In this document: positions 8,469-17,348 of the stretch, piece after piece
How the letters are laid out: every line of letters begins with the position of its first letter
Position numbering within the stretch: the stretch's first letter is position 1
Source of the DNA: Amycolatopsis rubida
Lineage (GTDB): Bacteria; Actinomycetota; Actinomycetes; Mycobacteriales; Pseudonocardiaceae
DNA: 64,000 nt
NCBI RefSeq assembly: GCF_900115345.1
Contig: NZ_FOWC01000003.1
Span: forward strand, 558,001-622,000
Direction of reading: 5' to 3'
The notes under the pieces: generated by a model
Told to the model about the DNA's origin: nothing
The model's input: only the letters and a program-made list of their open reading frames with translations
Databases searched by the model: none
Program-made: the position numbers and the translations under genes

Positions 8469-8482
8469 AACAAGTGCTTGTT
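8469..8482. promoter_or_regulatory. Perfect KstR2 operator
   Basis: AACAAGTGCTTGTT fits the published KstR2 consensus AnCAAGnnCTTGnT at every fixed position. It lies in the divergent fadD3/kstR2 promoter, 17 bases upstream of the fadD3 start and 44 before kstR2; TAGCAT at 8486-8491 is a likely -10 for kstR2. It would mediate autorepression and repression of fadD3, released by HIP-CoA. Confidence 0.85.
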
Positions 8483-8525
8483 CGGTAGCATAGGGGAAAG
8501 CAGCGGGCAGAAAGGGATCCATGCG

Positions 8526-9137
8526 ATGACTCCGCGAACCGGCCGGGCCCCGGCGAAAAACGGCGGCACCCGGCGCGGCGAGCTGCTGGGCATCGCCGCT
8601 CAGCTGTTCGCGACCCGGGGCTACTCCCAGACCACCGTCCGCGACATCGCCGACGAGGCGGGCATCCTTTCGGGGAGCCTGTACCACCATTTCGCGTCCA
8701 AAGAAGACATGCTCCGCGAGATCCTCAAGGAGTTCATGGACGACCTGCTGGCCGCGTTCGCCGGGATCGCCGGGAAGGACGGCACGCCGCGCGAGCAGTT
8801 CGACGCACTGGTGTACACCGCCTTCGCGACGATTCACGAGCGGCCGTTCGCGGTGGCGCTGTACCAGAACGAATCGGCCGTCGTCGGCAGCCTCGCCGAT
8901 TTCGGCTTCGTCGGGAAGACATCGCTGAAGATCGAAAAACTCTGGCTCGGCGTGCTCCAGGCGGGCCGGGAGACCGGCGAGTTCCGCGACGACCTGGAGG
9001 TGAGCCTGGTGTACCGGTTCATCCGGGACACGGTCTGGTCGTCGGTCCGCTGGTACAACCCGCGCGGAAAGCTCCGCCACGACGTCGTGGCGGAGCAGTA
9101 CCTCGCGATGCTGTACGGCGGTTTGCTCGCCGGCTGA
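8526..9137 (+). CDS. kstR2: KstR2, TetR repressor of the HIP regulon
   Basis: A 203-aa TetR regulator closely resembling mycobacterial KstR2: RRGELLGIAAQLFATRG, TVRDIADEAGILSGSLYHHF and the C-terminal segment LVYRFIRDTVWSSVRWY are characteristic. KstR2 binds HIP-CoA and controls the genes for steroid rings C and D. The gene starts at ATG 8526 (AGAAAGG upstream), next to a perfect operator, and converges on ipdB with only five bases between stops. It is the local regulator for most of region 1. Confidence 0.92.
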   Translation: MTPRTGRAPAKNGGTRRGELLGIAAQLFATRGYSQTTVRDIADEAGILSGSLYHHFASKEDMLREILKEFMDDLLAAFAGIAGKDGTPREQFDALVYTAFATIHERPFAVALYQNESAVVGSLADFGFVGKTSLKIEKLWLGVLQAGRETGEFRDDLEVSLVYRFIRDTVWSSVRWYNPRGKLRHDVVAEQYLAMLYGGLLAG

Positions 9138-9142
9138 GCGGT

Positions 9143-9913
9143 TCAGGACCGCGACTCCCTGACCTCCCGGTCCCGGGCGTTCTCCGGGTCGAGCACGGTG
9201 CGGATCAGGTCCAGTTCGTGCTCGTCCGGCACCCGGGACACGCCCGCGCCGCTGAAGTCCAGCTCGAAGCCGGTGTTCGCGCGCACCTCGTCCGCGGTGA
9301 CGCCCGGGTGCAGCGAGCGCACCTTCAGCCGTCCGTCCTCGTCGTAGCCGAGCACGGCCAGGTCGGTCACCACGACGCCGAGGTCGTGGAACCGCAACGC
9401 CGTCGACGAGTGCGCGCGGGCCCGGTCGTTGCCGACGCCGGACACCACGTCCACCCGGTCCACGAACACCCGGCTCGAATGCCGGCTCACCCAGTAGTCG
9501 GTGCGGTGGTTGACCGTGTTGCCCGGCGCGCCGCGCATGCCGATGAGCTGGCGTTTCGGCTTCCGCCAGTCGCCGATCAGCGAGATGTTCTGGTTGCCGA
9601 ACCGGTCGATCTGGCTCGCGCCCATCATCGAATGCCGCCGCCCGGTGTTGAGGATGTCGAAGATCCGCCCGAACGGGGCCCAGCCCTCGACCGTCCCGCC
9701 GGCCGCCGCGGTCTTGCCCAGCGGCGGCGGGTCGGCCATGAAGTGGCATTCTCCGTCGGACAGCACCAGTTCGGGGGAGTGGGTGAGCCGGGCCAGCCGC
9801 GCGCTGACCGCCGGGACCGTGCCGACCGCGTGGGCCAGCACCTCGCCGGAGCCGCGCCAAGCGTCCGAGCAGGCGGCGATGCAGACCTCGGCGCGGGTCG
9901 CGGGGGCACTCAT
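9143..9913 (-). CDS. ipdB: IpdB, beta subunit of COCHEA-CoA hydrolase
   Basis: A 256-aa CoA-transferase-fold protein (family I beta-type). Segments such as GECHFMADPP, RRHSMMGASQIDRFGNQN and MRGAPGNTVNH match IpdB rather than an acetate CoA-transferase. With IpdA it opens the last carbocycle, cleaving COCHEA-CoA by a retro-Claisen-like hydrolysis. Its ATG overlaps the ipdA stop (ATGA), giving equal expression of the two subunits expected for an alpha2beta2 enzyme. Confidence 0.9.
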   Translation of the reverse strand: MSAPATRAEVCIAACSDAWRGSGEVLAHAVGTVPAVSARLARLTHSPELVLSDGECHFMADPPPLGKTAAAGGTVEGWAPFGRIFDILNTGRRHSMMGASQIDRFGNQNISLIGDWRKPKRQLIGMRGAPGNTVNHRTDYWVSRHSSRVFVDRVDVVSGVGNDRARAHSSTALRFHDLGVVVTDLAVLGYDEDGRLKVRSLHPGVTADEVRANTGFELDFSGAGVSRVPDEHELDLIRTVLDPENARDREVRESRS

Positions 9914-10782
9914 GCGGTCTCCTTCTCGGTCGCGCGGTGGAAGGCGCGCACTGCTTCGTGGTAGCTGGCCTCGTCGCCGGCCAGGAAGGTCTCGCGGAAG
10001 CGCTGCCACGATTCCTCGTCCTGCGCGGACTGCGCGTAATGCCGCTGGAACGCCTCGTCGCGGCCGTAATCCGGGTCGCACGAGGTGAAGTGCGCGCCGT
10101 TCGGGGCCTCGATCACACCGTTCACGAACATCCTGCTGATCAGCAGCGACGTCGACCGCTCGGCGGCGGTGAGGTCCTCGGTGTCCACGATCTTCTCGAC
10201 GCTCAGCAGCGTTTTGCCCGACGCCATCGCGAACAGGTCGTCGAAGTAGGGGTCCGGGCCGAGGAACTGGCCGTTGCCGAGGGTGTCGCTGCGGTTGAGG
10301 TGCAGCAGCGAGACGTCCGGGCGCACCGCGGGCACCGCGACATAGACGTCGTCGTCATAGGGCGACGCGACCGTCTTCAGCTCCGGGTTCATCAGCAGCA
10401 CGTCGCTTTCCAGCCCGGCCCGCGTCGGCAGGAACGACAGCCGGTTGGCGCCCGCCCGGAGCGCGGCGACGAACATGCCCTCGTCGTACTCGGTCGTCTC
10501 GACCCGGCCGCCCTCGCGCGCGGCGCGGAAATGCGGGTCGAGCGGGATCGTGTCGAGCGAGACGAACCCGTAGATCACCCGGCGCACCTTGCCCGCCGCG
10601 CACAGCAGCCCGACCTCGGGCCCGCCGAAGGTGACCAGGGTGAGGTCTTCGACGTCGCTGCGCAGCAGTTCGCGCACCATCGCCATCGGCTTGCGCCGCG
10701 ACCCCCATCCGCCGATCCCGACGGTCATCCCGGACCGCACGTACTCGGTGACGCCGTCCAGGGTCATGGACTTGCCGCCCAT
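9910..10782 (-). CDS. ipdA: IpdA, alpha subunit of COCHEA-CoA hydrolase
   Basis: A 290-aa CoA-transferase-fold alpha subunit. It matches mycobacterial IpdA through SGMTVGIGGWGSRRKPMA, the segment VTFGGPEVGLLCAAGKV and the C-terminal run APNGAHFTSCDPDYGRDEAF. It pairs with IpdB. An ATG at 10794 is in frame, but ATG 10782 has GGAGG five bases upstream and is preferred. Its stop overlaps the ipdB start. It follows the VOC gene in what appears to be one long minus-strand operon beginning near 15259. Confidence 0.9.
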   Translation of the reverse strand: MGGKSMTLDGVTEYVRSGMTVGIGGWGSRRKPMAMVRELLRSDVEDLTLVTFGGPEVGLLCAAGKVRRVIYGFVSLDTIPLDPHFRAAREGGRVETTEYDEGMFVAALRAGANRLSFLPTRAGLESDVLLMNPELKTVASPYDDDVYVAVPAVRPDVSLLHLNRSDTLGNGQFLGPDPYFDDLFAMASGKTLLSVEKIVDTEDLTAAERSTSLLISRMFVNGVIEAPNGAHFTSCDPDYGRDEAFQRHYAQSAQDEESWQRFRETFLAGDEASYHEAVRAFHRATEKETA

Positions 10783-10805
10783 TCGTTCCTCCATTGTCGT
10801 TCCGC

Positions 10806-11237
10806 TCAGGCGGGCAGTTGCACCAGTTCGACGCGGACCCGGTCCGGATCGAGCACGTACACCGCGCGGCAGCCCGCCATCGGATGGCTCGTGACGATCG
10901 GCTCCGAGATCGCGGCGACCCCGCGTCCGCGCAGCCGCTCCAGCGTCGCGTCCAGATCGGCGACGGTGATCGCGACGTGCGCGACGCCCGCCCGCCCGTG
11001 GTCCGGGTCGATCCGCGTCGGCGACCCGTTTTCGTACTGCAGCAGCTCGACCACCGTGTCGCCGTCGTCGGCCGACACGAAGCTCTGGCGCACGATCACG
11101 CCGGGATATCCGGTGACTTCGCCGATCCGCGGGCCGCTGCGCTCGAACGGGCCTTCGACGTCGCCGCCGAGCAGATCGCGGTAGAACTCCGTCGACGCGG
11201 TGAGGTCGTGCACGGTGATTCCGACGTGGTGGATCAT
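10806..11237 (-). CDS. VOC-superfamily protein (epimerase/glyoxalase-like)
   Basis: A 143-aa two-motif vicinal-oxygen-chelate protein. The N-terminal HHVGITVHDLTASTEFYRDLLGG and the C-terminal VLDPDRVRVELVQ are the usual metal-ligand positions (His and Glu). Its start overlaps the stop of the acyl-CoA dehydrogenase gene upstream (ATGA), so it belongs to the HIP operon. Methylmalonyl-CoA epimerase-like activity would fit the methyl-branched acyl-CoA intermediates, but glyoxalase or isomerase roles are equally possible. Confidence 0.7.
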   Translation of the reverse strand: MIHHVGITVHDLTASTEFYRDLLGGDVEGPFERSGPRIGEVTGYPGVIVRQSFVSADDGDTVVELLQYENGSPTRIDPDHGRAGVAHVAITVADLDATLERLRGRGVAAISEPIVTSHPMAGCRAVYVLDPDRVRVELVQLPA

Positions 11238-12280
11238 AGCCGCGCCCGGTGTTCGCGGGCGTCGCCGAAAAGGTGCGCCAGCGCGTGCGCGCGTTTGAAG
11301 TACAGCTGGGCGTCGTGTTCCCAGGTGATCGCGATTCCGCCGTGCAGCTGGACGGTTTCGGCCGCGACGGCGGTGAACGCCTCGCTGCACCACGATTTCG
11401 CGCAGGCCGCCTGCTGGACGAGGTTGTCGCCGTTGCTGGCCGCGAAACCGGCTGCCCAGGAGATCGAGCGCGCGGTTTCGACCTGCACCAGCATGTCCGC
11501 GACCCGGTGTTTCAACGCCTGGAACGAACCGAGCGGCCTGCCGAACTGCTCGCGTTCCTTCAGGTGCGCGACGGTCCGGTCCAAACAGGACTGCGCGCCG
11601 CCGACTTGCAGCGCGGTGCAAGCGATCGCGGCGACGGCGTGCAGCCGGGGGAGGGCTTCGGTGAAGTCGGCGGCGAGCAGCGTCGCCGGGGTGTCGCGGA
11701 ATTCGACCTTGGCGAACCTCAGCGTCTGGTCGACCGCCGGGGTCGCTTCAGGCGTCGCGGAGGCTTGGAACAGCGCGGGGCGTCCGTCGGCCATCGCGAC
11801 CACCAGCAGGTGCGACGCTTGCGCGCCGTCCAGCACCAGGGTCGCGGTGCCGTTCAGGGTTCCGGCTGAGGCGGCCACGTCCGAACCGTCGGTTCGATGC
11901 CGTCCGGCGCGATCCGCCCACGCGAGCGCGACGACCTCGCCCCCCGCGATCCCGGGGAGCAACTCCGGCGCGTCCGCGGCCAGTAATGCTTGTGCGGCGA
12001 GCACTCCCGACCCCAGCAGCGGTGACGGGGTCAGGCTCGCGCCCAGTTCCTCCAGCACGACATGTGTCTCGAACAGGCTGAACCCGGCCCCGCCGTACTC
12101 CTCGGGGATGGCCAGTGCCGCGACGCCGATCTGCTCGCACAACGCGGACCACAGTTCGGTGTCGTACCCGGACGGCGAGCCGATCGCCGCCCGCAGATCG
12201 GTCTTCGCGGCCCGCCGGGTGACCAGCCCGCGGACGGCGGCGGCGAGTTCCCGCTGCTCGTCGGTCAGCGCGAAGTGCAT
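11234..12280 (-). CDS. fadE33: Acyl-CoA dehydrogenase, FadE33-like
   Basis: A 348-aa acyl-CoA dehydrogenase-family protein with the N-terminal helical domain (FALTDEQRELAAAVRGLV) and C-terminal segment QLHGGIAITWEHDAQLYFKRAHA. It is the third of three consecutive dehydrogenase genes of 384, 317 and 348 aa, matching the fadE31-fadE32-fadE33 order in mycobacteria, where such proteins form alpha2beta2 complexes. It is thought to act on the ring-opened methyl-branched diacid CoA. Its start overlaps the stop of the preceding gene by one base (TGATG). The number 33 rests on gene order, so it is tentative. Confidence 0.75.
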   Translation of the reverse strand: MHFALTDEQRELAAAVRGLVTRRAAKTDLRAAIGSPSGYDTELWSALCEQIGVAALAIPEEYGGAGFSLFETHVVLEELGASLTPSPLLGSGVLAAQALLAADAPELLPGIAGGEVVALAWADRAGRHRTDGSDVAASAGTLNGTATLVLDGAQASHLLVVAMADGRPALFQASATPEATPAVDQTLRFAKVEFRDTPATLLAADFTEALPRLHAVAAIACTALQVGGAQSCLDRTVAHLKEREQFGRPLGSFQALKHRVADMLVQVETARSISWAAGFAASNGDNLVQQAACAKSWCSEAFTAVAAETVQLHGGIAITWEHDAQLYFKRAHALAHLFGDAREHRARL

Positions 12281-13233
12281 CAGCGGTCCCTCATCAGGCT
12301 CTCCAGCACCCGCGCGCGGTGCACGGCAGGGGTGCCCCAGCAGCCCACAAGCGCCCGGACGCGCAACAGCCACAGGCTCAGGTCGCATTCGAGCGTGTAG
12401 CCGATCGCGCCGTGCAACTGCAATCCGGTGCGCGCGGCGAGCTGAGCCGCGTCCGATGTGGCCACCTTCGCGGCCGAGATGGCGCGGGCGCTGGGTTCGC
12501 GCGCGGCGCCGAGCAGTAGCGGGCGGGCGAAGTCGAGCGCTACCCGGACGTCTGCGGCGGCGTGCTTGAGTGCTTGGTATTCGCCGATCACGCGGCCGAA
12601 CTGGCGTCGCTGGCCAAGGTAGGCGACGGTGTCGGCCAGCATCCGTTCGCCGCAGCCCAGCAGCTCCGCGGCGCAGGCGAGGCTGGCGAGATCGAGCGCT
12701 TTTTGCCGTTTTTCCGGGGAAAGCGGCTGAACCTCGGCACCGGCGGTCACCTCGAACAGGCGCCGGGAAGGATCGACCGACCGCAGCGTGCGGCCGATTT
12801 CCGCCCGGGCCAGGGAATCGCCGACCACGAAGACGTCCGTCGCGACATCAGCATCCAGCGCGTACGGAGTGTCCGGCGCGCTCGCGAAGGTCACGACCGC
12901 GTCCCCGGAAGCCAGCGCGGACAACAGCGAAGCGTCGGTGAGCAGCGCAGGCGCGGCGGCGATCGACTCGATCACCGGACCCGGCACGCCGTAGTACCCG
13001 AGCCGTCCGAATGCGACTATGAGATCGACCGGAGTCCCGCCGACGCCGCCGTGTTCCTCGGGCACGCCGAGCGCGGCGACGCCCAGTTCGGCGAGCTGTT
13101 TCCACAGCAGCAGCCCGGGTTCCGGCCGGCTGGCCGCCCAGGACCGGTTGACGCCGGGGACGTCGGCCGCGCCCAGCAGGGCGTCCAGCGCCCCGGCGAA
13201 CGCGCGCTGTTCGGCGGACAGCCGGAACTTCAT
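12280..13233 (-). CDS. fadE32: Acyl-CoA dehydrogenase, FadE32-like
   Basis: A 317-aa short acyl-CoA dehydrogenase-family protein (KFRLSAEQRAFAGALDALL at the start; LQLHGAIGYTLECDLSLWLLR near the end). It is shorter than canonical 380-aa members and lacks the usual C-terminal EIQRNIIAERVLGLP segment, as expected for the partner subunit of a heterotetramer. Its start overlaps the stop of the 384-aa dehydrogenase gene (ATGA) and its stop overlaps the next start. The assignment is based on size, order and neighbours. Confidence 0.75.
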   Translation of the reverse strand: MKFRLSAEQRAFAGALDALLGAADVPGVNRSWAASRPEPGLLLWKQLAELGVAALGVPEEHGGVGGTPVDLIVAFGRLGYYGVPGPVIESIAAAPALLTDASLLSALASGDAVVTFASAPDTPYALDADVATDVFVVGDSLARAEIGRTLRSVDPSRRLFEVTAGAEVQPLSPEKRQKALDLASLACAAELLGCGERMLADTVAYLGQRRQFGRVIGEYQALKHAAADVRVALDFARPLLLGAAREPSARAISAAKVATSDAAQLAARTGLQLHGAIGYTLECDLSLWLLRVRALVGCWGTPAVHRARVLESLMRDR

Positions 13234-14384
13234 GCTCGTGCCTTCCCGCGGTCGCCGCGGGGGAGGCCGAGCAGCCGTTCCGCGACGATGTTGCGCTGGA
13301 TTTCGTTGGTGCCGGCGTAGATCGGGCCGCCGAGGGCGAACAGGTAGTCCTCGCTCCAGCGCCCGCGCAGTTCCTGGCCCGCGCCGAGCAGGTCCAGCGC
13401 GGTTTCCTGGATGCCGAGGTCGAGCCCGGTCCAGAAGAGCTTGTTGACACTGCCCGCCGCGCCGACGTCGCCGCCGCCGCGCACGTGGTCGACGGTGTCC
13501 CAGGTGTAGAGCCGGTAGGCCTCGGCCTTGATCCAGGCGTCGGCCACGCGGTCGCGCAGGTGCGGTGCTTCCGCTCCGCGCTCGGCCCAGAGGTCCAGCA
13601 GCCGGCCCGCCGCCGCGAGGAACCGGCCCGGCGAACGCAGCGACAGGCCGCGTTCGTTGCCCGCCGTGCTCATCGCGACGCGCCAGCCGTCGCCGACCCC
13701 GCCGAGGACATCCCGGTCAGGCACGAAGACGTCGTCGAAGAAGATCTCGGCGAATCCGCAGTCGCCGTCGAGCTGGGCGATCGGCCGGACGGTGACGCCG
13801 TGCGAATCGAGCGGGAACAGGAAGTAGGTGAGGCCGCGGTGCCGTTCGGCGTCCGGATCGGAGCGGAACAGGCCGAACCCCCAGTCCGCGAACGGGGCAC
13901 GGGAGCTCCAGATCTTCTGACCGCTCAGGATCCAGCCGCCGCGCTCGTCGTCGCGGACGGCGGTGCTGCGGATCCCGGCGAGGTCGCTGCCCGCCTCCGG
14001 CTCGGACCAGGCCTGCGCCCAGATCCGGGTGCCGGCGGCGGTGCGCGGAAGGTGCCGCCGGCGCTGGTCGCCGGTGCCGTGCTCGAAGATGATCGGGGCC
14101 AGCAGCGAGATGCCGTTCTGCGCGATCCGGGTCGGGGCACCGGCGAGGTAGTACTCCTCCTCGAACAGCACCCACTCGGTCAGTGTCGCGTCCCGGCCGC
14201 CGTATTCGGCGGGCCAGGCGACCACGGACCACCGGCCCTCGGCGAGTTTCGCTTCCCACTCGCGGTGCGCGCGGGCACCGTCCTCGGTGTCCATCGAAGG
14301 CAGCGGGCCGGGGCTGTTCTCCGCCAGCCAGGCACGGGCCTCCGCTCGGAACTCCTCTTCCGCGGCGGTGAATTCCGGGCTCAT
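13230..14384 (-). CDS. fadE31: Acyl-CoA dehydrogenase, FadE31-like
   Basis: A 384-aa acyl-CoA dehydrogenase with a full-length flavin-binding fold. Segments WSEPEAGSDLAGIRSTA (FAD contact) and the C-terminal AGTNEIQRNIVAERLLGLP are clear. It probably joins one of the two downstream shorter dehydrogenases to form an alpha2beta2 complex that dehydrogenates steroid-ring acyl-CoA intermediates. Its start overlaps the stop of the crotonase gene (ATGA), and its stop overlaps the fadE32-like start, so the whole set is coupled. Confidence 0.8.
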   Translation of the reverse strand: MSPEFTAAEEEFRAEARAWLAENSPGPLPSMDTEDGARAHREWEAKLAEGRWSVVAWPAEYGGRDATLTEWVLFEEEYYLAGAPTRIAQNGISLLAPIIFEHGTGDQRRRHLPRTAAGTRIWAQAWSEPEAGSDLAGIRSTAVRDDERGGWILSGQKIWSSRAPFADWGFGLFRSDPDAERHRGLTYFLFPLDSHGVTVRPIAQLDGDCGFAEIFFDDVFVPDRDVLGGVGDGWRVAMSTAGNERGLSLRSPGRFLAAAGRLLDLWAERGAEAPHLRDRVADAWIKAEAYRLYTWDTVDHVRGGGDVGAAGSVNKLFWTGLDLGIQETALDLLGAGQELRGRWSEDYLFALGGPIYAGTNEIQRNIVAERLLGLPRGDRGKARA

Positions 14385-15259
14385 GACTCTCCCGCGGCCT
14401 GCTTGCTGGCCTTCGCCATGGAACGCGCGTCGAGCCCGGCGAGCGAGTCGGTGTCCAGTTCGGCGTTGTGCGCGTGCGCGGCGTGGTGCAGGCCGAACAC
14501 CGAGTCCATTCCGGACCGCATGCCCATGAGGTCTTCAGCCTGGTTGACGGCCTTCTTCGTGAGCGCGAGGCCCAGCTGCGGCATCTGCGCGATCCGCTCG
14601 GCGATGGCGAACGTCGCCTCTTCGAGCTCGGCGCGCGGCACGACGTGGTTGACCATGCCGAGCGCCTGCGCGCGGCCGGCCCCGAACCGGTCTCCGGTGT
14701 AGAGGAACTCCTTCGCCGCACGCGGGTTCATCACCCACGGATGCGCGAAGTACTCGACGCCCGGGATGCCCATCCGCACCACCGGGTCGGAGAAGAACGC
14801 GTCGTCGGAGGCCACGACGAAGTCGCACGACCACGCGAGCATGAGGCCGCCCGCGATGCACGCGCCCTGCACCATCGCGATCACCGGCTTGGGGATCTCC
14901 CGCCACCGGCGGCACATGCCGAGGTAGACCTCCGACTCGCGGGCGAACCGCGCATCGACGCCCGCCCGGTCGGTGTGGTCCCACCAGATGACCGCTTTGC
15001 GCTCGAAGCTCTGGTCGATGTCGCGGCCCGGAGTGCCGATGTCGTGCCCCGCGCAGAAGTGCTTGCCGTTGCCCGCCAGCACGATCGCCTTGACGTCCGG
15101 ATCGTCCACCGCCTTGGCGAACGCGGCGTCCAGCGCGTAGGTCATCTTCGAGTTCTGGGCGTTGCGGTACTGCGGCCGGTTCAGCGTGACGACCGCGACC
15201 GGACCGCGCACCTCGTACGTCACGACCTGCTCGTCGGTGCTTTCTTCGGTTCCGCTCAA
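14381..15259 (-). CDS. Crotonase-family enoyl-CoA hydratase/isomerase
   Basis: A 292-aa crotonase. The oxyanion-hole segments GNGKHFCAGHDIG and QGACIAGGLMLAWSCD are present, and the protein is longer than the usual 260 aa, with an extra region (residues about 75-110) containing VIWWDHTDRAG. It is distinct from the EchA20 homologue at 20917. It heads the minus-strand operon, divergent from fadE30 across a perfect KstR2 box. The start reads as TTG 15259 with AAGGAG nine bases upstream; no ATG or GTG in this frame is better placed. It probably hydrates an unsaturated acyl-CoA made by a FadE enzyme. Confidence 0.8.
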   Translation of the reverse strand: MSGTEESTDEQVVTYEVRGPVAVVTLNRPQYRNAQNSKMTYALDAAFAKAVDDPDVKAIVLAGNGKHFCAGHDIGTPGRDIDQSFERKAVIWWDHTDRAGVDARFARESEVYLGMCRRWREIPKPVIAMVQGACIAGGLMLAWSCDFVVASDDAFFSDPVVRMGIPGVEYFAHPWVMNPRAAKEFLYTGDRFGAGRAQALGMVNHVVPRAELEEATFAIAERIAQMPQLGLALTKKAVNQAEDLMGMRSGMDSVFGLHHAAHAHNAELDTDSLAGLDARSMAKASKQAAGES

Positions 15260-15291
15260 CGCGCATCACTCCTTCTCGGTTCGGCGGCGAT

Positions 15292-15322
15292 GCTACCAAA
15301 CAAGTGCTTGGTTTGGTAGCGT
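15292..15322. promoter_or_regulatory. Perfect KstR2 operator in divergent promoter
   Basis: AACAAGTGCTTGGT at 15299-15312 matches AnCAAGnnCTTGnT at all fixed positions and sits inside a longer palindrome, GCTACCAAA...TTTGGTAGC, from 15292 to 15320. TAGCGT at 15317-15322 is a likely -10 for fadE30. The site is placed to control both the fadE30-ipdF-fadA6 operon and the crotonase-fadE-ipd operon. Confidence 0.85.
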
Positions 15323-15355
15323 GGCCGGACCGGCACCGGCGGACCAGGAGGACGG

Positions 15356-16534
15356 GTGGATCTTCGCTACACCCCCGAGGACGAGCAGTTCCGCGCCGGC
15401 GTGCGCGAGTGGCTCGGCGACCACCTCGCGGGCGAGTTCGCCGCGCTGAAGGGCCTCGGCGGATCCGGGCGCGAGCACGAGGCGCCGCGGGAGCGGCAGG
15501 CGTGGAACCAGCATCTGGCCGCGCACGGCTGGACGTGCCTCGGCTGGCCGGTCGAGTACGGCGGGCGCGGGCTGAGCCTGCTGCGGCAGGTGATCTTCCA
15601 CGAGGAGTACGCGCGGTCGAACGCGCCGGCGCGGGTGAATCACCTCGGCGAAGAACTGCTCGGGCCCACCTTGATCGCGCACGGCACGGATGAGCAGCGG
15701 CGACGGTTCCTGCCGGGCATTGCCGGCGTCACCGAGCTGTGGTGCCAGGGCTATTCGGAGCCTGGCGCCGGGTCGGATCTGGCCGGGGTGCGGACGCGGG
15801 CCCGGCCGGCGGGCGGCGAGTGGGTGATCGACGGGCAGAAGATCTGGACGTCGCTCGCTCAGCACGCGCAGTGGTGTTTCGCGGTGGTGCGGACCGAGCC
15901 GGGGTCTCGGCGGCACGCGGGGCTGTCTTATCTGCTGGTGCCGATGGATCAGCCCGGGGTCGAGGTGCGGCCGATCCGGCAGCTGACCGGGACCAGCGAG
16001 TTCAACGAGGTCTTCTTCGACGGGGCGCGGACCGAGGAGTCGCTGGTCGTGGGCGAGCCCGGGGACGGGTGGCGGGTCGCGATGGCGACGCTCGGGTTCG
16101 AGCGCGGGGTGTCGACGATCGGGCAGCAGGTCGGGTTTGCCCGGGAGCTGGCCGGCGTTGTCGCTGCTGCGCGAGCGAACGGGCGTTATGACGATCCGGT
16201 GGTGCGGGATCGGCTGGCGCGGGCTGCTGTCGGCCTCGAAGTGCTGCGAGTGCACGCGTTGCGGACGTTGAGTGCGTACGAGGCCGGGTCGCAGGGGCCG
16301 GAGGCTTCGGTCTCGAAGCTGTTGTGGGCCCGGTGGCATCGGGAGCTGGGGGAACTGGCGATGGAGGTCCGCGGGGGTTCGGCGTTGACTGCCGCCGGCT
16401 CTTATGACCTTGATGCGCAGCAGACGCTCTTCTTGTTCAGCCGGGCCGACACCATTTACGGCGGCTCGGACGAAATCCAGCGCAATATCATCGCCGAGCG
16501 CGTGCTCGGCCTGCCCAGGGAGCCGCGACCGTGA
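15356..16534 (+). CDS. fadE30: FadE30, acyl-CoA dehydrogenase for HIP-CoA side chain
   Basis: A 392-aa acyl-CoA dehydrogenase with GYSEPGAGSDLAGVRTRA (FAD site) and the C-terminus ADTIYGGSDEIQRNIIAE. It occupies the same fadE30-ipdF-fadA6 arrangement as in mycobacteria, where FadE30 dehydrogenates the propionyl-CoA side chain of the HIP-CoA derivative. GTG 15356 follows AGGAGG five bases upstream. Its stop overlaps the ipdF start (GTGA). Confidence 0.88.
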   Translation: MDLRYTPEDEQFRAGVREWLGDHLAGEFAALKGLGGSGREHEAPRERQAWNQHLAAHGWTCLGWPVEYGGRGLSLLRQVIFHEEYARSNAPARVNHLGEELLGPTLIAHGTDEQRRRFLPGIAGVTELWCQGYSEPGAGSDLAGVRTRARPAGGEWVIDGQKIWTSLAQHAQWCFAVVRTEPGSRRHAGLSYLLVPMDQPGVEVRPIRQLTGTSEFNEVFFDGARTEESLVVGEPGDGWRVAMATLGFERGVSTIGQQVGFARELAGVVAAARANGRYDDPVVRDRLARAAVGLEVLRVHALRTLSAYEAGSQGPEASVSKLLWARWHRELGELAMEVRGGSALTAAGSYDLDAQQTLFLFSRADTIYGGSDEIQRNIIAERVLGLPREPRP

Positions 16535-17331
16535 GCGTTGAACCGGAACAGCCCGCGCCCGACTACGTGCCCGGGCACGGGTTGCTCGCCGAGCGCGTGG
16601 TCGTCGTGACCGCCGCGGCGGGCGCGGGCATCGGCGCGGCGGTTGCCCGGCGGTGCCTGGAGGAGGGCGCCCGGGCGGTCGTGATCGGGGATGCCCATGA
16701 GCGGCGGCTTGCCGAGGCGGCTGCCGGCCTGGGGGCGGAGTTCGGCGCCGGGCGGGTCGCGTCGGTGGTGTGCGATGTGACCAGGGAGGAGCAGGTCGCT
16801 GCCTTGCTGGAGGCTGCCGAGCCGTTCGGCGGGGTCGAGGTGATGGTGAACAACGCCGGGCTCGGGGGCACGGCTTCGATCACCGAGATGACTGACGAGC
16901 AGTGGTCGTCGGTGCTGGATGTGACGCTTACCGGGACTTTCCGGTGTATCCGGGCGGCTTCCCGGCGGATGATCGCTCGCGGTTGTCGCGGGGTGATCGT
17001 GAACAACGCTTCGGTGATCGGCTGGCGGGCGCAGGAGGGGCAGGCGCATTACGCGGCGGCCAAGGCCGGGGTGATGGCGCTGACCCGGTCGGCGGCGATG
17101 GATCTGGCTCCGTCCGGGATCCGGGTCAACGCGGTGTCGCCCAGCCTGGCGATGCATCCGTTCCTGGAGAAGGTCACCACCGCTGAGCTGCTGACCGAAC
17201 TGAAGGGGCGCGAGGCGTTCGGGCGGGCCGCGGAACCCTGGGAAGTCGCCAATGTGATGGTGTTCCTCGCTAGTGCTTATTCGTCTTATCTCACTGGTGA
17301 AGTCGTCTCGGTGAGCAGTCAGCATCCCTGA
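16531..17331 (+). CDS. ipdF: IpdF, SDR acting on the HIP-CoA ring ketone/alcohol
   Basis: A 266-aa short-chain dehydrogenase with TAAAGAGIGAA, NNAGLGG, catalytic serine in NNASVIGW and YAAAK. The C-terminus SSYLTGEVVSVSSQHP closely resembles that of Rv3559c (IpdF). IpdF interconverts the C5 ketone and hydroxyl of the HIP-CoA intermediates. It is coupled to fadE30 by GTGA and followed 17 bases later by fadA6. Confidence 0.9.
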   Translation: MSVEPEQPAPDYVPGHGLLAERVVVVTAAAGAGIGAAVARRCLEEGARAVVIGDAHERRLAEAAAGLGAEFGAGRVASVVCDVTREEQVAALLEAAEPFGGVEVMVNNAGLGGTASITEMTDEQWSSVLDVTLTGTFRCIRAASRRMIARGCRGVIVNNASVIGWRAQEGQAHYAAAKAGVMALTRSAAMDLAPSGIRVNAVSPSLAMHPFLEKVTTAELLTELKGREAFGRAAEPWEVANVMVFLASAYSSYLTGEVVSVSSQHP

Positions 17332-17348
17332 TCCTGCTGGAGGATTTC

